This document shows, one piece after another, positions 1-8,577 of a stretch of 41,493 nt of DNA. The DNA is from Bacteroidales bacterium. GTDB lineage: Bacteria; Bacteroidota; Bacteroidia; Bacteroidales; UBA932. The stretch is taken from the NCBI GenBank assembly GCA_017473705.1, contig JAFUJQ010000009.1, forward strand, positions 1 through 41,493, in the 5' to 3' direction. Position numbers and translations under genes: made by a program. A model generated the notes under the pieces. That model searched no databases, was not told the DNA's origin, and saw nothing but the letters and a program-made list of their open reading frames with translations. The stretch's first letter is position 1; every line of letters begins with the position of its first letter.

Positions 1-61
1 AATCTTATCACACCTTGTGTTGGTAGCATATATCTTATTGTTAATCAGCAATATAAAGATA

Positions 62-99
62 CAAAAAGTCCAGCAACTATCCAAAAATAATTGCTGGAC
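62..99 (-). terminator. Intrinsic terminator after the downstream susCD pair
   Basis: A 9-bp perfect stem (68-76 with 91-99) is followed, reading the minus strand, by a run of five T. It lies downstream of the susD-like stop codon and probably ends the minus-strand susC/susD transcript. Positions 1-61 hold nothing else I can identify. Confidence 0.75.
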
Positions 100-103
100 C
101 TGC

Positions 104-192
104 AAGTTCTGAGGGGACTTTTTCAGCGGTCTCCCAAAGGGAGCACGAACTTTCTGTAAACCACTGGCGGTCAACGGATTATGCGTCAGGCA
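104..192. repeat. Gene-end hairpin repeat, copy 1 (degenerate)
   Basis: The right part (GGGAGCACGAACTTTCTGTA and about 35 bases after it) matches the copies at 19492-19613, 24827-24935 and 41170-41280. The left arm is decayed; only short inner stems remain (131-135 with 139-143, and 104-109 with 147-152). As in the other copies it abuts the 3' end of a minus-strand transcription unit, here the susD-like gene. Confidence 0.6.
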
Positions 193-1818
193 TCAGTAGC
201 CTGGGTTCTGGACGAGCTGACGGTTGGTGGCGAGCTCGGTCGGAGGGATCGGGAAGAGGCGCTTGTAGGCCGGGAACGGCTGGCCGGCGAAGGTGTCACC
301 ACCTTTGTACGGCCAGAGGTAGGCCGACGTGTCGTAGAGGCCGTAGCGGATGAGGTCGGTGCGGCGGTGGGCCTCCCAGAGGAGCTCGCGGGCGCGCTCG
401 GCGGCCAGGAAATCCGCTGTGATTTCCGTCGGTGCGGAGACGCCGGCGCGGACGGATAGCTGCTGCAGATATGGGAGCGCCTGACCGGGCTGTCCGAGGT
501 TCATGCATGCTTCAGCGTATATCAGATAAATCTCAGCCAGTCTGATCATTGGAAAGTCCACATCTGAGAAGCTCTTGAGAATCGATACCGGAAGGTATGA
601 CTGATTGGTCTGATCATGCGGTATGTTATTGAATTTCAGGCAAGACCATCCGCTCATGAAGTCATACAGAGCTCCGTCCATGGACTCATTTCGTCCCTTT
701 ATATAGAAGACCTCTCCCCTGCGGTCAGCTGACTCATATTCACCTGTCTCATAGTTCTGTCCGGACACTCCGTAATACTGTGAGACAAATTCGTATGGGA
801 CGCGGAGGCCGGCCCAGCCGTTACGCTGGCCGTTCGGACGGGATTCGTCGGTGATGTCAGTTGATGCCAGCGAGGCACTGAGTATATATGATGTGCCGCC
901 ATAGGACTCAGTGTTTCCGGCATCATAATCTATGACCCAGAGGAACTCGCCGAGCGCCTCGGGATTACTTCCGTTGTCACCGCGGAACAGGTCTGCGTAG
1001 GACGGGCAGAGAGCATATCCCATAGTGAAGATATCCTCACAGAGGGCCTTGGCTTCGGACCATCTGGAAGTGCCAGTATAGACTTCCGAATTGATGTACA
1101 GGCGGGCGAGGAGGCCTGCCGCCGAGCCCTTGTCGGCACGCGGATAGAGAGCACGCGGAGGCATGAGAACTGATGCTGGCGAAATCAGGTCCTGAAGTTC
1201 GCTGACGCAGAATTCATAGACCTTCACGCGGTCTGCCTGCTGAGGGAAATATGTTCCCCCGAAAGGTGAATTTTCAGTAGTGAAAGGCACATTGCCGAAG
1301 CAGTCGAGGGCCATCCAGTAGAGGTATGCCCTGATGAATCGGGCTTCTGCCCTGTAGACATCTATCTTCGCGGCGAGTTCAGCCGATACTCCCCTGTCCC
1401 GAAGGCGCTCCGGGGTGGTCTGACGAAGGTATTCATTAACGAATGCAATGCCTTGAAGAGTACGGACATATACCGCATAGACCGCGTCGTTCTGGACATC
1501 AGTCCATGTATTTGTATTCAGTGCACGGACCCATGCGTCGTTCTCCCATGAGCATTTGGCCTCATCGGTGGTGGTTTCCTGCACCGACCAGAAGGCGCGG
1601 ATAAGCTCAGAGGCTCCGCCGTCCATAGGCTGCAGGTCCGTCAGGTCGTTGGAAGCAAACTGGAAATACAGCTTGGTGAGACCGGCCAGGTAGGCCTCGT
1701 CAGATGTGCCGTAGACATACTCGACGACGGGTTCCGTCTTGTTGAGCGGAAGGGTGTCGAGGTCTTTTACGCAGGCGGTGAGGGCGAGGGCCGTGAGTAT
1801 GTATATTATCTTTTTCAT
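193..1818 (-). CDS. SusD-like starch-binding outer-membrane lipoprotein (second pair)
   Basis: Surface lipoprotein of the SusD/RagB family that caps a SusC transporter and binds glycan. From the chosen ATG the protein is 541 aa and starts MKKIIYILTALALTAC, a signal peptide with lipobox LTAC (Cys16). TPR-type helices fill the middle and the family C-terminal ending QNPGY is present. An upstream in-frame ATG at 1836 would overlap the susC stop (1823-1825); the ATG at 1818 puts the lipobox at the normal distance and leaves a 4-base gap, so I prefer it. It is the last gene of the unit, before the terminator at 62-99. It closely resembles the SusD-like gene at 11065-12687 in length and motifs, so the pair is likely a duplication. 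Starch specificity is inferred from context. Confidence 0.93.
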   Translation of the reverse strand: MKKIIYILTALALTACVKDLDTLPLNKTEPVVEYVYGTSDEAYLAGLTKLYFQFASNDLTDLQPMDGGASELIRAFWSVQETTTDEAKCSWENDAWVRALNTNTWTDVQNDAVYAVYVRTLQGIAFVNEYLRQTTPERLRDRGVSAELAAKIDVYRAEARFIRAYLYWMALDCFGNVPFTTENSPFGGTYFPQQADRVKVYEFCVSELQDLISPASVLMPPRALYPRADKGSAAGLLARLYINSEVYTGTSRWSEAKALCEDIFTMGYALCPSYADLFRGDNGSNPEALGEFLWVIDYDAGNTESYGGTSYILSASLASTDITDESRPNGQRNGWAGLRVPYEFVSQYYGVSGQNYETGEYESADRRGEVFYIKGRNESMDGALYDFMSGWSCLKFNNIPHDQTNQSYLPVSILKSFSDVDFPMIRLAEIYLIYAEACMNLGQPGQALPYLQQLSVRAGVSAPTEITADFLAAERARELLWEAHRRTDLIRYGLYDTSAYLWPYKGGDTFAGQPFPAYKRLFPIPPTELATNRQLVQNPGY

Positions 1819-1822
1819 ATCG

Positions 1823-4800
1823 TTAAAAATTAACATTCAAGCGAAGTGAGTATGTTCGTGGACGGGGCCAGATCGTGTTGTCTATGCCGGTCTCGGAGAT
1901 TACTTCCGGGTCCATTCCGCTGTAGCCTGTGAGGATGAAGACATTCTGCATGCCGAGGGCGAGGCGGATGTCCGACTCCCAGCGGCCGATGCCGCGGAAT
2001 GTGTAGCCGAGGCTTATGTCATCCAGACGGAAGAACGAGGCATTCTCCAGAAAGTAGTCAGAGTACCACTGGCGGCCGCTGTTCGGGGCCGTGAATCCGG
2101 TCTTCTTAACCAGCTTTGCCTGGTTAGGAAGCGCTCCGGAATTGAGGTCCAGACTGGCTGTCGAGTTGGCTGAGGCGAAGTCGTTGAACACCCATGTGCC
2201 TGCGGCCCCGTGGCCGTTCAGGCCGAAGTCCCAATCCTTGTATGTCACCTTGAGATTCATGCCGTAGAAGAACTTCGGAGAGGCGCTCTTTCCTGTCATA
2301 TACCGGTCACCTTCAGTGATCTGTCCGTCTCCGTCAAGGTCCACGAATTCGTTCTGTATAGGCTTCCCTGCCGCATCATACTTCTGCTTATATGTATAGT
2401 ATGTATATGGGGCATAGCCCACCATCTGGCGGCACAGGTAGCCTCCGGTGCCCTTTGAGATGTTTCCGGTCTCTATATAGTAGTTATCATCTTCCGTGAC
2501 ATTAAGTCTGGTGAACTCCGTGTCCTGGAATGTTCCGTTAACGCCAACCTGCACGCTCCAGAAGCCGGTCTGGACAGGTATTCCGGTGATGGAGAACTCG
2601 AGTCCCTTGTTGCGGATGGAGCCGATGTTGGTCATCAGTCTGTTGCCGAAATTCGAGCCCATAGGCACCTGGACTGAGTTGAGCAGGTCCTTGGTGTCAC
2701 GCATGTATGCATCGATGCTTCCGCTCAGTCTGTCGTTGAAGAATCCATAGTCAAGGCCCACATTGTATGTCGTGGTGGTCTCCCATCTGATCGTCGGGTC
2801 ATAGGCCTGTGGAGTCAGCATATTCATGAAGTTTCCGTTGCCCATGTTGTATGTGTATGACGGGTTGTTGGACATAGTGTAGCGGGCCATGTGCACATAA
2901 TCGCCGATGCCGTCCTGCTGGCCTGTCTGACCGACAGAGAGTCTGAGCTTCAGTGTAGAAACTTCCTTCACTCCCTTCAGGAAGGGCTCCTGCGCTATGT
3001 TCCAAGCAAAGGCTCCAGATGGGAAGAAACCCCATCTGTACGCCTTTGCGAACTTGCTGGAGCCGTCTCCGCGGACGGTGACAGTGAAAACATAGCGGGA
3101 ATCAATCGAGTAGTTGACGCGCCCGTAGAACGACACCAGAAAGTTCTCATTCCTATACCACAGGTAGCGTGAATCCACGGTCTCCCCCGGATTCAGGTCC
3201 ACCTTGTCTGTTTCATTGAGATATGTTATGCTGCGGCTTGCCCAGTAGTTGTTCTGCCAAGAATAGCCGGCAAGCATGTCGAGGCTGTGAATGCCCCATG
3301 TATCATTGTAGTTGGCATATGCCTCGAAGAGCTGGCTGCGGCTGAGATTATACCCCTTGGTATATCTTCCGACGCCGAGATTTACCGTGTCAGTATATGC
3401 CTGGAACGATCCCGGAACGACTCCGTTGAAGGAATTCGTCGCGGTTATGTCAAGACCGGCGCTCACATTGAAGCGCAGAGCCTCGAAGCCATGGACCTTG
3501 TAGTCCACAGCCGCACGGCCTATGAATCTGGCTGAGCGGGCATCGCTCAGGCTGTCATACAGTTGAGAGAGCGGGCTCGGGCCGACCAGGACATTCGGCG
3601 AGAAGAGCTTGCCGCGGCCGTTTCCATAGTTCCAATAACCGTTTGTAGTAGTGTAGTCTATAGACCCGTCGGGGTTCCTCCAGTATGGGTCCTGAGTCGG
3701 ATTGAAGAATGCGGCCTTGCCGACGGTTCCGCCGTCAGCATAATCCTGATATGAATATACTCCCTTGGCATTAAGTTCAAATGACAGATGCTTGTCCAGA
3801 AAGTTCGGAGAAAAATTCAGGTCTGCAGTTCCCCTGTCATATCGCGAGCCGCGTAACGTGCCCTGCTGACCGAGATATGCGGCCGAAGCACGGTAAGGCA
3901 TCCTGTCCTTTACATTTCCATAGACACTCACATTGTGGTCTGTGGCAAAGGCTGTCCTGAACACAAGGTCCTGCCAGTCGGTCGACGAGGTACCGGTCAG
4001 TTCCTTGATCCGGTCACCCGTAGCAGTGCCTTCAGGATATACTTTCGAATAGAACTCCTTCAGCTCTGACGCCGACATGACCGGAACCTTCTCTGATATG
4101 GTCTGCACACTGAACGAGCCGTTGTACGACACCTTCGGGACTGACCCCTTTCCCTTCTTGGTGGTGATCATGATCACACCGTTGGATGCTCTGGAGCCAT
4201 ATATCGCTGCAGCAGAAGCATCCTTGAGTACGGAGAACGACTCTATGTCATTGGGATTGAGCAGGTCCAAGGGATTTGACATAGCCCCACCCGCACCCTG
4301 AGCCAGCGGGACCCCGTCTATGACTATGAGGGGGTCGTTAGAGGCATTCAGCGAAGCCGCACCGCGGATGCGGATGCGCGAGCTTGAGCCCGGACCGCCG
4401 TCGCCCGGAGTAACCAGCAGGCCGGCGACTTTTCCTTTGAGCATATCCTGCGTGTTCACCACAGCGCCACGATTGAGGTCCTCAGCCTTTATAGCTGATA
4501 CGGATCCTGTGAGGTCGTCCTTCTTCACTGTTCCATATCCGACCACGACCACCTCGTCAAGATATTCCGAATCCTCCTTCAGCGTCACTGTTGCAGGGAT
4601 CTGCGACGCCTGGAAAGTCTGTGTGATGTATCCGACACAGCTGATCTCCACCGGAGCATCCGGGCTTGACACTGTAAGAGAAAAGCTGCCGTCCAGCCCC
4701 GTAGAAGTACCATTTGAAGTCCCTTGCTCCACTACAGCTGCGCCGATGACCGGCCCGAAGCTGTCCACCACCGTGCCGCCCGCCTGGTACCCGCCCTGTG

Positions 4801-4867
4801 CGAACGACAAAGCGCCGCCAGCCAGAAGAAAGACCAGCGACACTACCATATTTCTAACCCTGTCCAT
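1823..4867 (-). CDS. SusC-like TonB-dependent outer-membrane transporter (second pair)
   Basis: TonB-dependent transporter that imports oligosaccharides across the outer membrane together with the following SusD. Visible in order are a signal peptide (about residues 1-24, cleavage near SFAQ), a carboxypeptidase-D-regulatory-like domain (about 25-105), the TonB-box-like DEVVVVGYG, a plug domain (LIVIDGVP, SVLKDASAAAIYGSRASNG), a long beta barrel and a terminal aromatic (NVNF). The longer open frame starts at a TTG (4891); the ATG at 4867 fits the signal peptide and lies about 15 bases after the predicted transcription start. It is strongly similar over its whole length to the SusC at 12705-15791 but uses a less uniform codon set. 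It has its own promoter-like sequence, so it may be expressed separately from hicB upstream. Confidence 0.93.
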   Translation of the reverse strand: MDRVRNMVVSLVFLLAGGALSFAQGGYQAGGTVVDSFGPVIGAAVVEQGTSNGTSTGLDGSFSLTVSSPDAPVEISCVGYITQTFQASQIPATVTLKEDSEYLDEVVVVGYGTVKKDDLTGSVSAIKAEDLNRGAVVNTQDMLKGKVAGLLVTPGDGGPGSSSRIRIRGAASLNASNDPLIVIDGVPLAQGAGGAMSNPLDLLNPNDIESFSVLKDASAAAIYGSRASNGVIMITTKKGKGSVPKVSYNGSFSVQTISEKVPVMSASELKEFYSKVYPEGTATGDRIKELTGTSSTDWQDLVFRTAFATDHNVSVYGNVKDRMPYRASAAYLGQQGTLRGSRYDRGTADLNFSPNFLDKHLSFELNAKGVYSYQDYADGGTVGKAAFFNPTQDPYWRNPDGSIDYTTTNGYWNYGNGRGKLFSPNVLVGPSPLSQLYDSLSDARSARFIGRAAVDYKVHGFEALRFNVSAGLDITATNSFNGVVPGSFQAYTDTVNLGVGRYTKGYNLSRSQLFEAYANYNDTWGIHSLDMLAGYSWQNNYWASRSITYLNETDKVDLNPGETVDSRYLWYRNENFLVSFYGRVNYSIDSRYVFTVTVRGDGSSKFAKAYRWGFFPSGAFAWNIAQEPFLKGVKEVSTLKLRLSVGQTGQQDGIGDYVHMARYTMSNNPSYTYNMGNGNFMNMLTPQAYDPTIRWETTTTYNVGLDYGFFNDRLSGSIDAYMRDTKDLLNSVQVPMGSNFGNRLMTNIGSIRNKGLEFSITGIPVQTGFWSVQVGVNGTFQDTEFTRLNVTEDDNYYIETGNISKGTGGYLCRQMVGYAPYTYYTYKQKYDAAGKPIQNEFVDLDGDGQITEGDRYMTGKSASPKFFYGMNLKVTYKDWDFGLNGHGAAGTWVFNDFASANSTASLDLNSGALPNQAKLVKKTGFTAPNSGRQWYSDYFLENASFFRLDDISLGYTFRGIGRWESDIRLALGMQNVFILTGYSGMDPEVISETGIDNTIWPRPRTYSLRLNVNF

Positions 4868-4888
4868 ATAAGTTCGTTTATAATAATT

Positions 4889-4917
4889 CAAAATTACAAG
4901 CGAACTTACCTAAACAA
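4889..4917 (-). promoter_or_regulatory. Promoter of the second susCD pair
   Basis: The minus strand reads TTG (4917-4915), 18 bases, then TAATTTTG (4896-4889), which fits the Bacteroidota -33/-7 pattern with TAnnTTTG. An 8-bp inverted repeat (TAAGTTCG 4869-4876 with CGAACTTA 4901-4908) surrounds the -7 box and could be an operator or a leader hairpin. Start is predicted near 4882. Confidence 0.55.
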
Positions 4918-4951
4918 TCCTCAGACCAAACCGGACAATACAGGTCAATTC

Positions 4952-5284
4952 CTATGACAACACAGACATAAGCGCCCTATTGATAAAATCATTTATAGTA
5001 GCACCTTTTGACGCCGCTGCTATAGCTATACGCCCATGAAGTTCCGAACTCATACGAAGCACGAGTTTTCCACTGAACGGTTTTTTAGGGGCGATACCAT
5101 CCGCTTCGCATGAGGCAATATAACTGTCAATCGCATTGCGAAAATCCTCCTTGAGCTCATTAAGCGTCGCTCCCTCATACAATATAAGATCCTGATGCAT
5201 TCCGATCACTTTTCCAACCAGGCAATCATCCTCCTTACTATATTCGACCGTACCCTTATAACCTTTATATTCCAAGTAATCCAT
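4952..5284 (-). CDS. hicB: HicB-family antitoxin
   Basis: Antitoxin of a type II HicAB toxin-antitoxin pair, which in the family neutralises the HicA mRNA interferase and represses its own promoter. It is 110 aa. The N-terminal half (YLEYKGYKGTVEYSKEDDCL, then VGKVIG) is the degenerate RNase H-like HicB fold; the C-terminal half (about 68-105; LVLRMSSELHGRIAIAA, INDFINRAL) is a ribbon-helix-helix DNA-binding domain. It starts 5 bases after the last stop of the hicA remnant, the usual toxin-antitoxin order. The toxin partner is broken (5290-5441), so this looks like an orphan antitoxin, perhaps kept as a repressor. It sits between the amylase terminator and the second susC. Confidence 0.88.
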   Translation of the reverse strand: MDYLEYKGYKGTVEYSKEDDCLVGKVIGMHQDLILYEGATLNELKEDFRNAIDSYIASCEADGIAPKKPFSGKLVLRMSSELHGRIAIAAASKGATINDFINRALMSVLS

Positions 5285-5289
5285 ATTTG

Positions 5290-5441
5290 TTAAATCAATG
5301 AGTTATTCTTTAAATGAAGATATATCTGTTTCATCATCCACTCTTTATAATCAAAAATCCCAACAGTGTTATAATTTCATCAAAAGTGAAGTCGTTCGGC
5401 AATTGCAGAAATCTTCTTACCAGTTTTTCCTTTCTCCCCAT
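5290..5441 (-). pseudogene. hicA: hicA toxin remnant with internal deletion
   Basis: From the ATG at 5441 the minus strand encodes MGRKEKLVRRF, LQLPNDFTFDEIITLLG and then IIKSG before TGA (5334-5336). This resembles the N-terminus of Bacteroidota HicA toxins. In another frame the same stretch encodes DYKEWMMKQIYLHLKNNSLI, then TAA at 5290-5292, resembling the HicA C-terminus. The middle segment, where the family carries its catalytic histidine (LHKPHP-type motif), is missing. The two parts are out of frame (152 bases from ATG to the last stop). The remnant lies between a good promoter/operator and hicB. It is too short for ordinary gene calling. The identification rests on remembered family patterns, not a search. 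Confidence 0.7.
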
Positions 5442-5454
5442 ATCAATCTTAATG

Positions 5455-5484
5455 CAAAGATACTATTTTTAGTATCATAATCAA
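5455..5484 (-). promoter_or_regulatory. hicAB promoter with palindromic operator
   Basis: The minus strand has TTG (5484-5482), 19 bases, then TATCTTTG (5462-5455), an excellent TAnnTTTG promoter 14 bases before the hicA start. A perfect inverted repeat, GATACTA-TTTT-TAGTATC (5459-5476), overlaps the -7 box. That is the expected position for autorepression by the HicB ribbon-helix-helix domain. Confidence 0.72.
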
Positions 5485-5553
5485 TTAATATTTTTTGTTT
5501 ACAAAGTTCAGGGAGGATATCCGTGTAAAAAATGATATACTGATAAATTAACA

Positions 5554-5585
5554 AATCGGCCTCCTGGTTATCCAGAAGGCCGATT
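5554..5585 (-). terminator. Terminator after the GH13 gene
   Basis: A 9-bp outer stem (AATCGGCCT 5554-5562 with AGGCCGATT 5577-5585) and a 4-bp inner stem enclose a TTAT loop. On the minus strand it is followed by a T-rich tail (TTTGTTAATT). It separates the main sus operon from hicAB. The rest of 5485-5641 holds nothing else I can identify. Confidence 0.65.
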
Positions 5586-5641
5586 CATATAGAACAGACT
5601 AGTTGATTTTTATAAAAAATCGTCCAAAATTCTGTATAGGT

Positions 5642-8503
5642 TTACTTGGTGAGGAGGCGGAATTCGCCCTCTTTGAGGGTGATGTCGCCCGATACTGTAC
5701 CGCCGTTGATGTAGTCGGTCCATGTGCCGGAAGGGACAGTGTAGCTGACCTGATCCTTTGCGAAGTTTCCGACTACATGGAAGCTCTTGCCGTCCACTGT
5801 ACATGTGATCTTCTTCAGGTTGCCTGAAGGAGTCCATGTGAATGAAGCATCGCTGTCGAAGAAGCGAGGGTTCTCGCGACGGAACTTCAGGAGAGCAGCA
5901 TATGTATCATAGAGAGCCTTGCGGGCCGGTACGGCCATATACTCATCAGTAACAACCGGCTTCTCGCCTGTGCGGTCATTGTAGTCAATCGAGTAGTCAT
6001 ATCCGATCTCACCGAACTGCCATATCATCTTCGGACCAGGGACTGTGAGGAAGAATGCTGCAGAAGCACCCGCGCGGCGCATAGCCACTGTGAGAGGGTC
6101 TTCAGCTGCACCACCGCCCGGAGTCACTGAAGGGTCTGCAGGACGCTTGCCGGCCTCCATGAGCCATACCTTTTCAGCAGCAAGGCTGAAGTATACATCA
6201 TAAGTGCCAGCAGCAGGAACTGCCATATCCTGTGATCCGGAGCCAAGTGTAAGCTTATATTCTGTATTGAGAGGAAGCTTGTAGCCCTTGGTTGAAGCAC
6301 CATAGTTGAATGCGTCATTCCACTCGCCTACCTTACGGATCTTGAACATGTCGTCAGCCTTGAAGGTAACACCCTTCGCAGAGAAGAATGCGCCATCAGC
6401 TGCCATTGTGATATCCGAACTCCAGTTGGTGAGAGTACCGCAGATACCCCAAGTCACTGAAGAAGCATCAGCACCTGCACCGTAGCAGAGACGCTCCTCA
6501 TCGTGGCTCTCCATGTAGCTTACCCAGCCACCGTAAAGATTCTTCTCATATGAACCGGAGAAGTCTCCACTTCCGCCGCTTACTGCAGAACGGTATGTGC
6601 CATTCATGTTTCTCCAGAGCTTGATGCCATGCTCGGCGAGAACCTTCTCCTCGCTGTAGTCTGCAAGATGCTCGAAGATAACGACAGCATTCTCATTAAC
6701 GGACCAGATGTGGTCTGCATAGCCTTTGAGGATATCCACACGCGACTGATCGTAACGCCCCCATGCTCCGACATCTCCGAGAGTATTGTTCTGAGTAAAG
6801 CCCTTTGTAAGGTCAAAACGGAATCCGTCAACATCATACTCGTTGAGGAGATGCTCGAGGCTTCTCTTCACATGCTCCTTGACCATAGCATTCTCATGGT
6901 TCATGTCGTGATATACATTGAACTCATGCTTTGCAACCACGTTGAACCAAGGGTTGTTCTCTGCAGTGCAGTTGTTTGCACCGTCCCACCACATCTTTGC
7001 CCATGGGTGTGAACCGGTTGCATGGTTGTATACGACGTCGATGATGACTGCAATGCCGCGGGCATGGCACTCGTCGATGAAGTCCTTATATTCCTCACGT
7101 GTACCATAGTACTTGTCGAGAGCGAAATAATGGTTAGGGTTGTATCCCCAGCTGAGGTTGCCGTCGAACTCCTGGACCGGCATGAGCTCGATAGCGTTCA
7201 CGCCGAGATTCTCGATGTAGTCGAGCTGTGCCATGGCACCAGCGATATCCTGAGATGTTGTGAAGTCACGGAAAAGCATCTCATAGATCACGAGGTCATT
7301 CTTGTCCTCAACCTTGAAGTCCTTATGCTTCCATGCATACTCCGGCTTATTGATCTGGAACGCAGAAACGAGCTGCTTTGCACCTGCAGGGAATGCAGGG
7401 ACGCCGTCGATGTACTGGTCGTTCCACTGGTCGTAGACGATTTCTGTATAAGGATCGCTGACATATGTATCTGTGCCTGAAGTGTTGCCGAGACGATACT
7501 GGAACCTATACTCCTTGTCTGCATCGAATCCGTCGAGAGTGATCCACCAGCAGCCCTGCGAGCCGTCATAGTACATCGCGCCCTCGGTCTTGCGTGTCCA
7601 CTCGTTCCAGTCACCTACGATATAGCAGTACTTGTGGCTCTGGCCCGCAGTGTCCTTATCATAGAACACAAAGGTCACGCTACCGTCAGCATTGTAGTTG
7701 ATGCCATGCTTGACTCCCTCAGGGAGCTTCTTGGTCACGAGCGGATCCGGAGTGAACTCCTCTGCCTTATACTTGTCATCGATTACAGAGCAGAACTGGT
7801 CAGCGTCGTGGCTCTTGGTGTTGCCATCCTCTGACCTCACGATCAATGCAATCTTGGTCACAGGAGTCTCGCCGCTGCCAAAATACTCACGGATTGATGG
7901 TTCCATCTTGAACTCCCAATGGTTGTCTGCAACCTTCTTGAAGTGTACCTTCTCATCAGCCACGCCCCACTCACTTGGAACATACTTCCACTCACCGTCT
8001 ACAACAACGCCAAAGTGGCCATAAAGCTCACCTGCGTGGCCGTAGAGAGGGTTGTCCGAAGCCGGCTTGAAGATGATCGTACAAGGCTTGTCTGCGTTAG
8101 GACACACAGGGTCAACCTCGATTCCTGATGCTGTCTCAGGATAGAACTCACCTTTCTCGACAGTCTCTTCAGCCGCTCCCGGTGCCTGTTTTACTGTAAC
8201 CGTCACAGACTGGCCGGCACAACTGAATACGATTTCAGCCGCACGCTCTGCCGGAGAGTTAGCTGTTACCGAAACTTCAACCTGACCGGACGACTTTCCG
8301 AAGGTCTTTGAAGTGGTAAGCCATGAGCCGCCGCCATTGATCTTAAGCGCCCAAGTCTCACCTGCTGTCACAGTCACTGTCTGACTGCCCGCCTCACCTG
8401 TGAACTCCAGCGAAGTCGGGGTCACGGTGAATTGCTCGAGATTCTTATTGCAGCCGGTCAGCATGAGGGCTGCAGTAAAAATCACAAAAAATATTCTTCT
8501 CAT
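5642..8503 (-). CDS. GH13 alpha-amylase lipoprotein with embedded SusE/F-type starch-binding module (SusG-like)
   Basis: Predicted cell-surface alpha-amylase/pullulanase-type enzyme, 953 aa. Domains in order: signal peptide with lipobox LTGC (Cys18); a BACON-like domain (about 25-105); a DUF4961-like region (about 125-240); an E-set/CBM48-like domain (about 265-370); then the GH13 barrel. The barrel shows motif I DVVYNHA (about 490), motif II GFRFDL with the nucleophile Asp (about 561), motif III IFEHL with the acid/base Glu (about 610) and motif IV ESHDEER (about 667). After motif IV the barrel is interrupted at about 682-797 by a module starting WGICGTLTNW and containing PAAGTYDVYFS, a clear relative of the starch-binding modules of the neighbouring SusE/F-like protein. 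The barrel then resumes (MIWQFGEIGYD, about 830) and ends in a C-terminal beta domain. It is the last gene of the main sus operon, 74 bases after the SusE/F gene. Confidence 0.93.
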   Translation of the reverse strand: MRRIFFVIFTAALMLTGCNKNLEQFTVTPTSLEFTGEAGSQTVTVTAGETWALKINGGGSWLTTSKTFGKSSGQVEVSVTANSPAERAAEIVFSCAGQSVTVTVKQAPGAAEETVEKGEFYPETASGIEVDPVCPNADKPCTIIFKPASDNPLYGHAGELYGHFGVVVDGEWKYVPSEWGVADEKVHFKKVADNHWEFKMEPSIREYFGSGETPVTKIALIVRSEDGNTKSHDADQFCSVIDDKYKAEEFTPDPLVTKKLPEGVKHGINYNADGSVTFVFYDKDTAGQSHKYCYIVGDWNEWTRKTEGAMYYDGSQGCWWITLDGFDADKEYRFQYRLGNTSGTDTYVSDPYTEIVYDQWNDQYIDGVPAFPAGAKQLVSAFQINKPEYAWKHKDFKVEDKNDLVIYEMLFRDFTTSQDIAGAMAQLDYIENLGVNAIELMPVQEFDGNLSWGYNPNHYFALDKYYGTREEYKDFIDECHARGIAVIIDVVYNHATGSHPWAKMWWDGANNCTAENNPWFNVVAKHEFNVYHDMNHENAMVKEHVKRSLEHLLNEYDVDGFRFDLTKGFTQNNTLGDVGAWGRYDQSRVDILKGYADHIWSVNENAVVIFEHLADYSEEKVLAEHGIKLWRNMNGTYRSAVSGGSGDFSGSYEKNLYGGWVSYMESHDEERLCYGAGADASSVTWGICGTLTNWSSDITMAADGAFFSAKGVTFKADDMFKIRKVGEWNDAFNYGASTKGYKLPLNTEYKLTLGSGSQDMAVPAAGTYDVYFSLAAEKVWLMEAGKRPADPSVTPGGGAAEDPLTVAMRRAGASAAFFLTVPGPKMIWQFGEIGYDYSIDYNDRTGEKPVVTDEYMAVPARKALYDTYAALLKFRRENPRFFDSDASFTWTPSGNLKKITCTVDGKSFHVVGNFAKDQVSYTVPSGTWTDYINGGTVSGDITLKEGEFRLLTK

Positions 8504-8534
8504 CTTTAATTGTTTGGTTAGTGTATATTGGAAA

Positions 8535-8560
8535 CCAGCGGTCCGGTCAGGGGCCGCTGG
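8535..8560 (-). promoter_or_regulatory. Intercistronic hairpin between SusE/F-like gene and GH13 gene
   Basis: CCAGCGG (8535-8541) pairs with CCGCTGG (8554-8560), with weaker inner pairing. On the minus strand the stem is followed by only three T, so it is at best a partial terminator or an mRNA processing/stability hairpin. It could lower amylase expression relative to the binding proteins. No TAnnTTTG promoter is visible between the hairpin and the amylase start. Confidence 0.45.
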
Positions 8561-8577
8561 CTTATAGAATTTATGGA

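Noticed and set aside
4320-4871. 183-aa open frame on the plus strand opposite susC
   Set aside because: Antisense shadow of a clear SusC coding region; no family features and no promoter.
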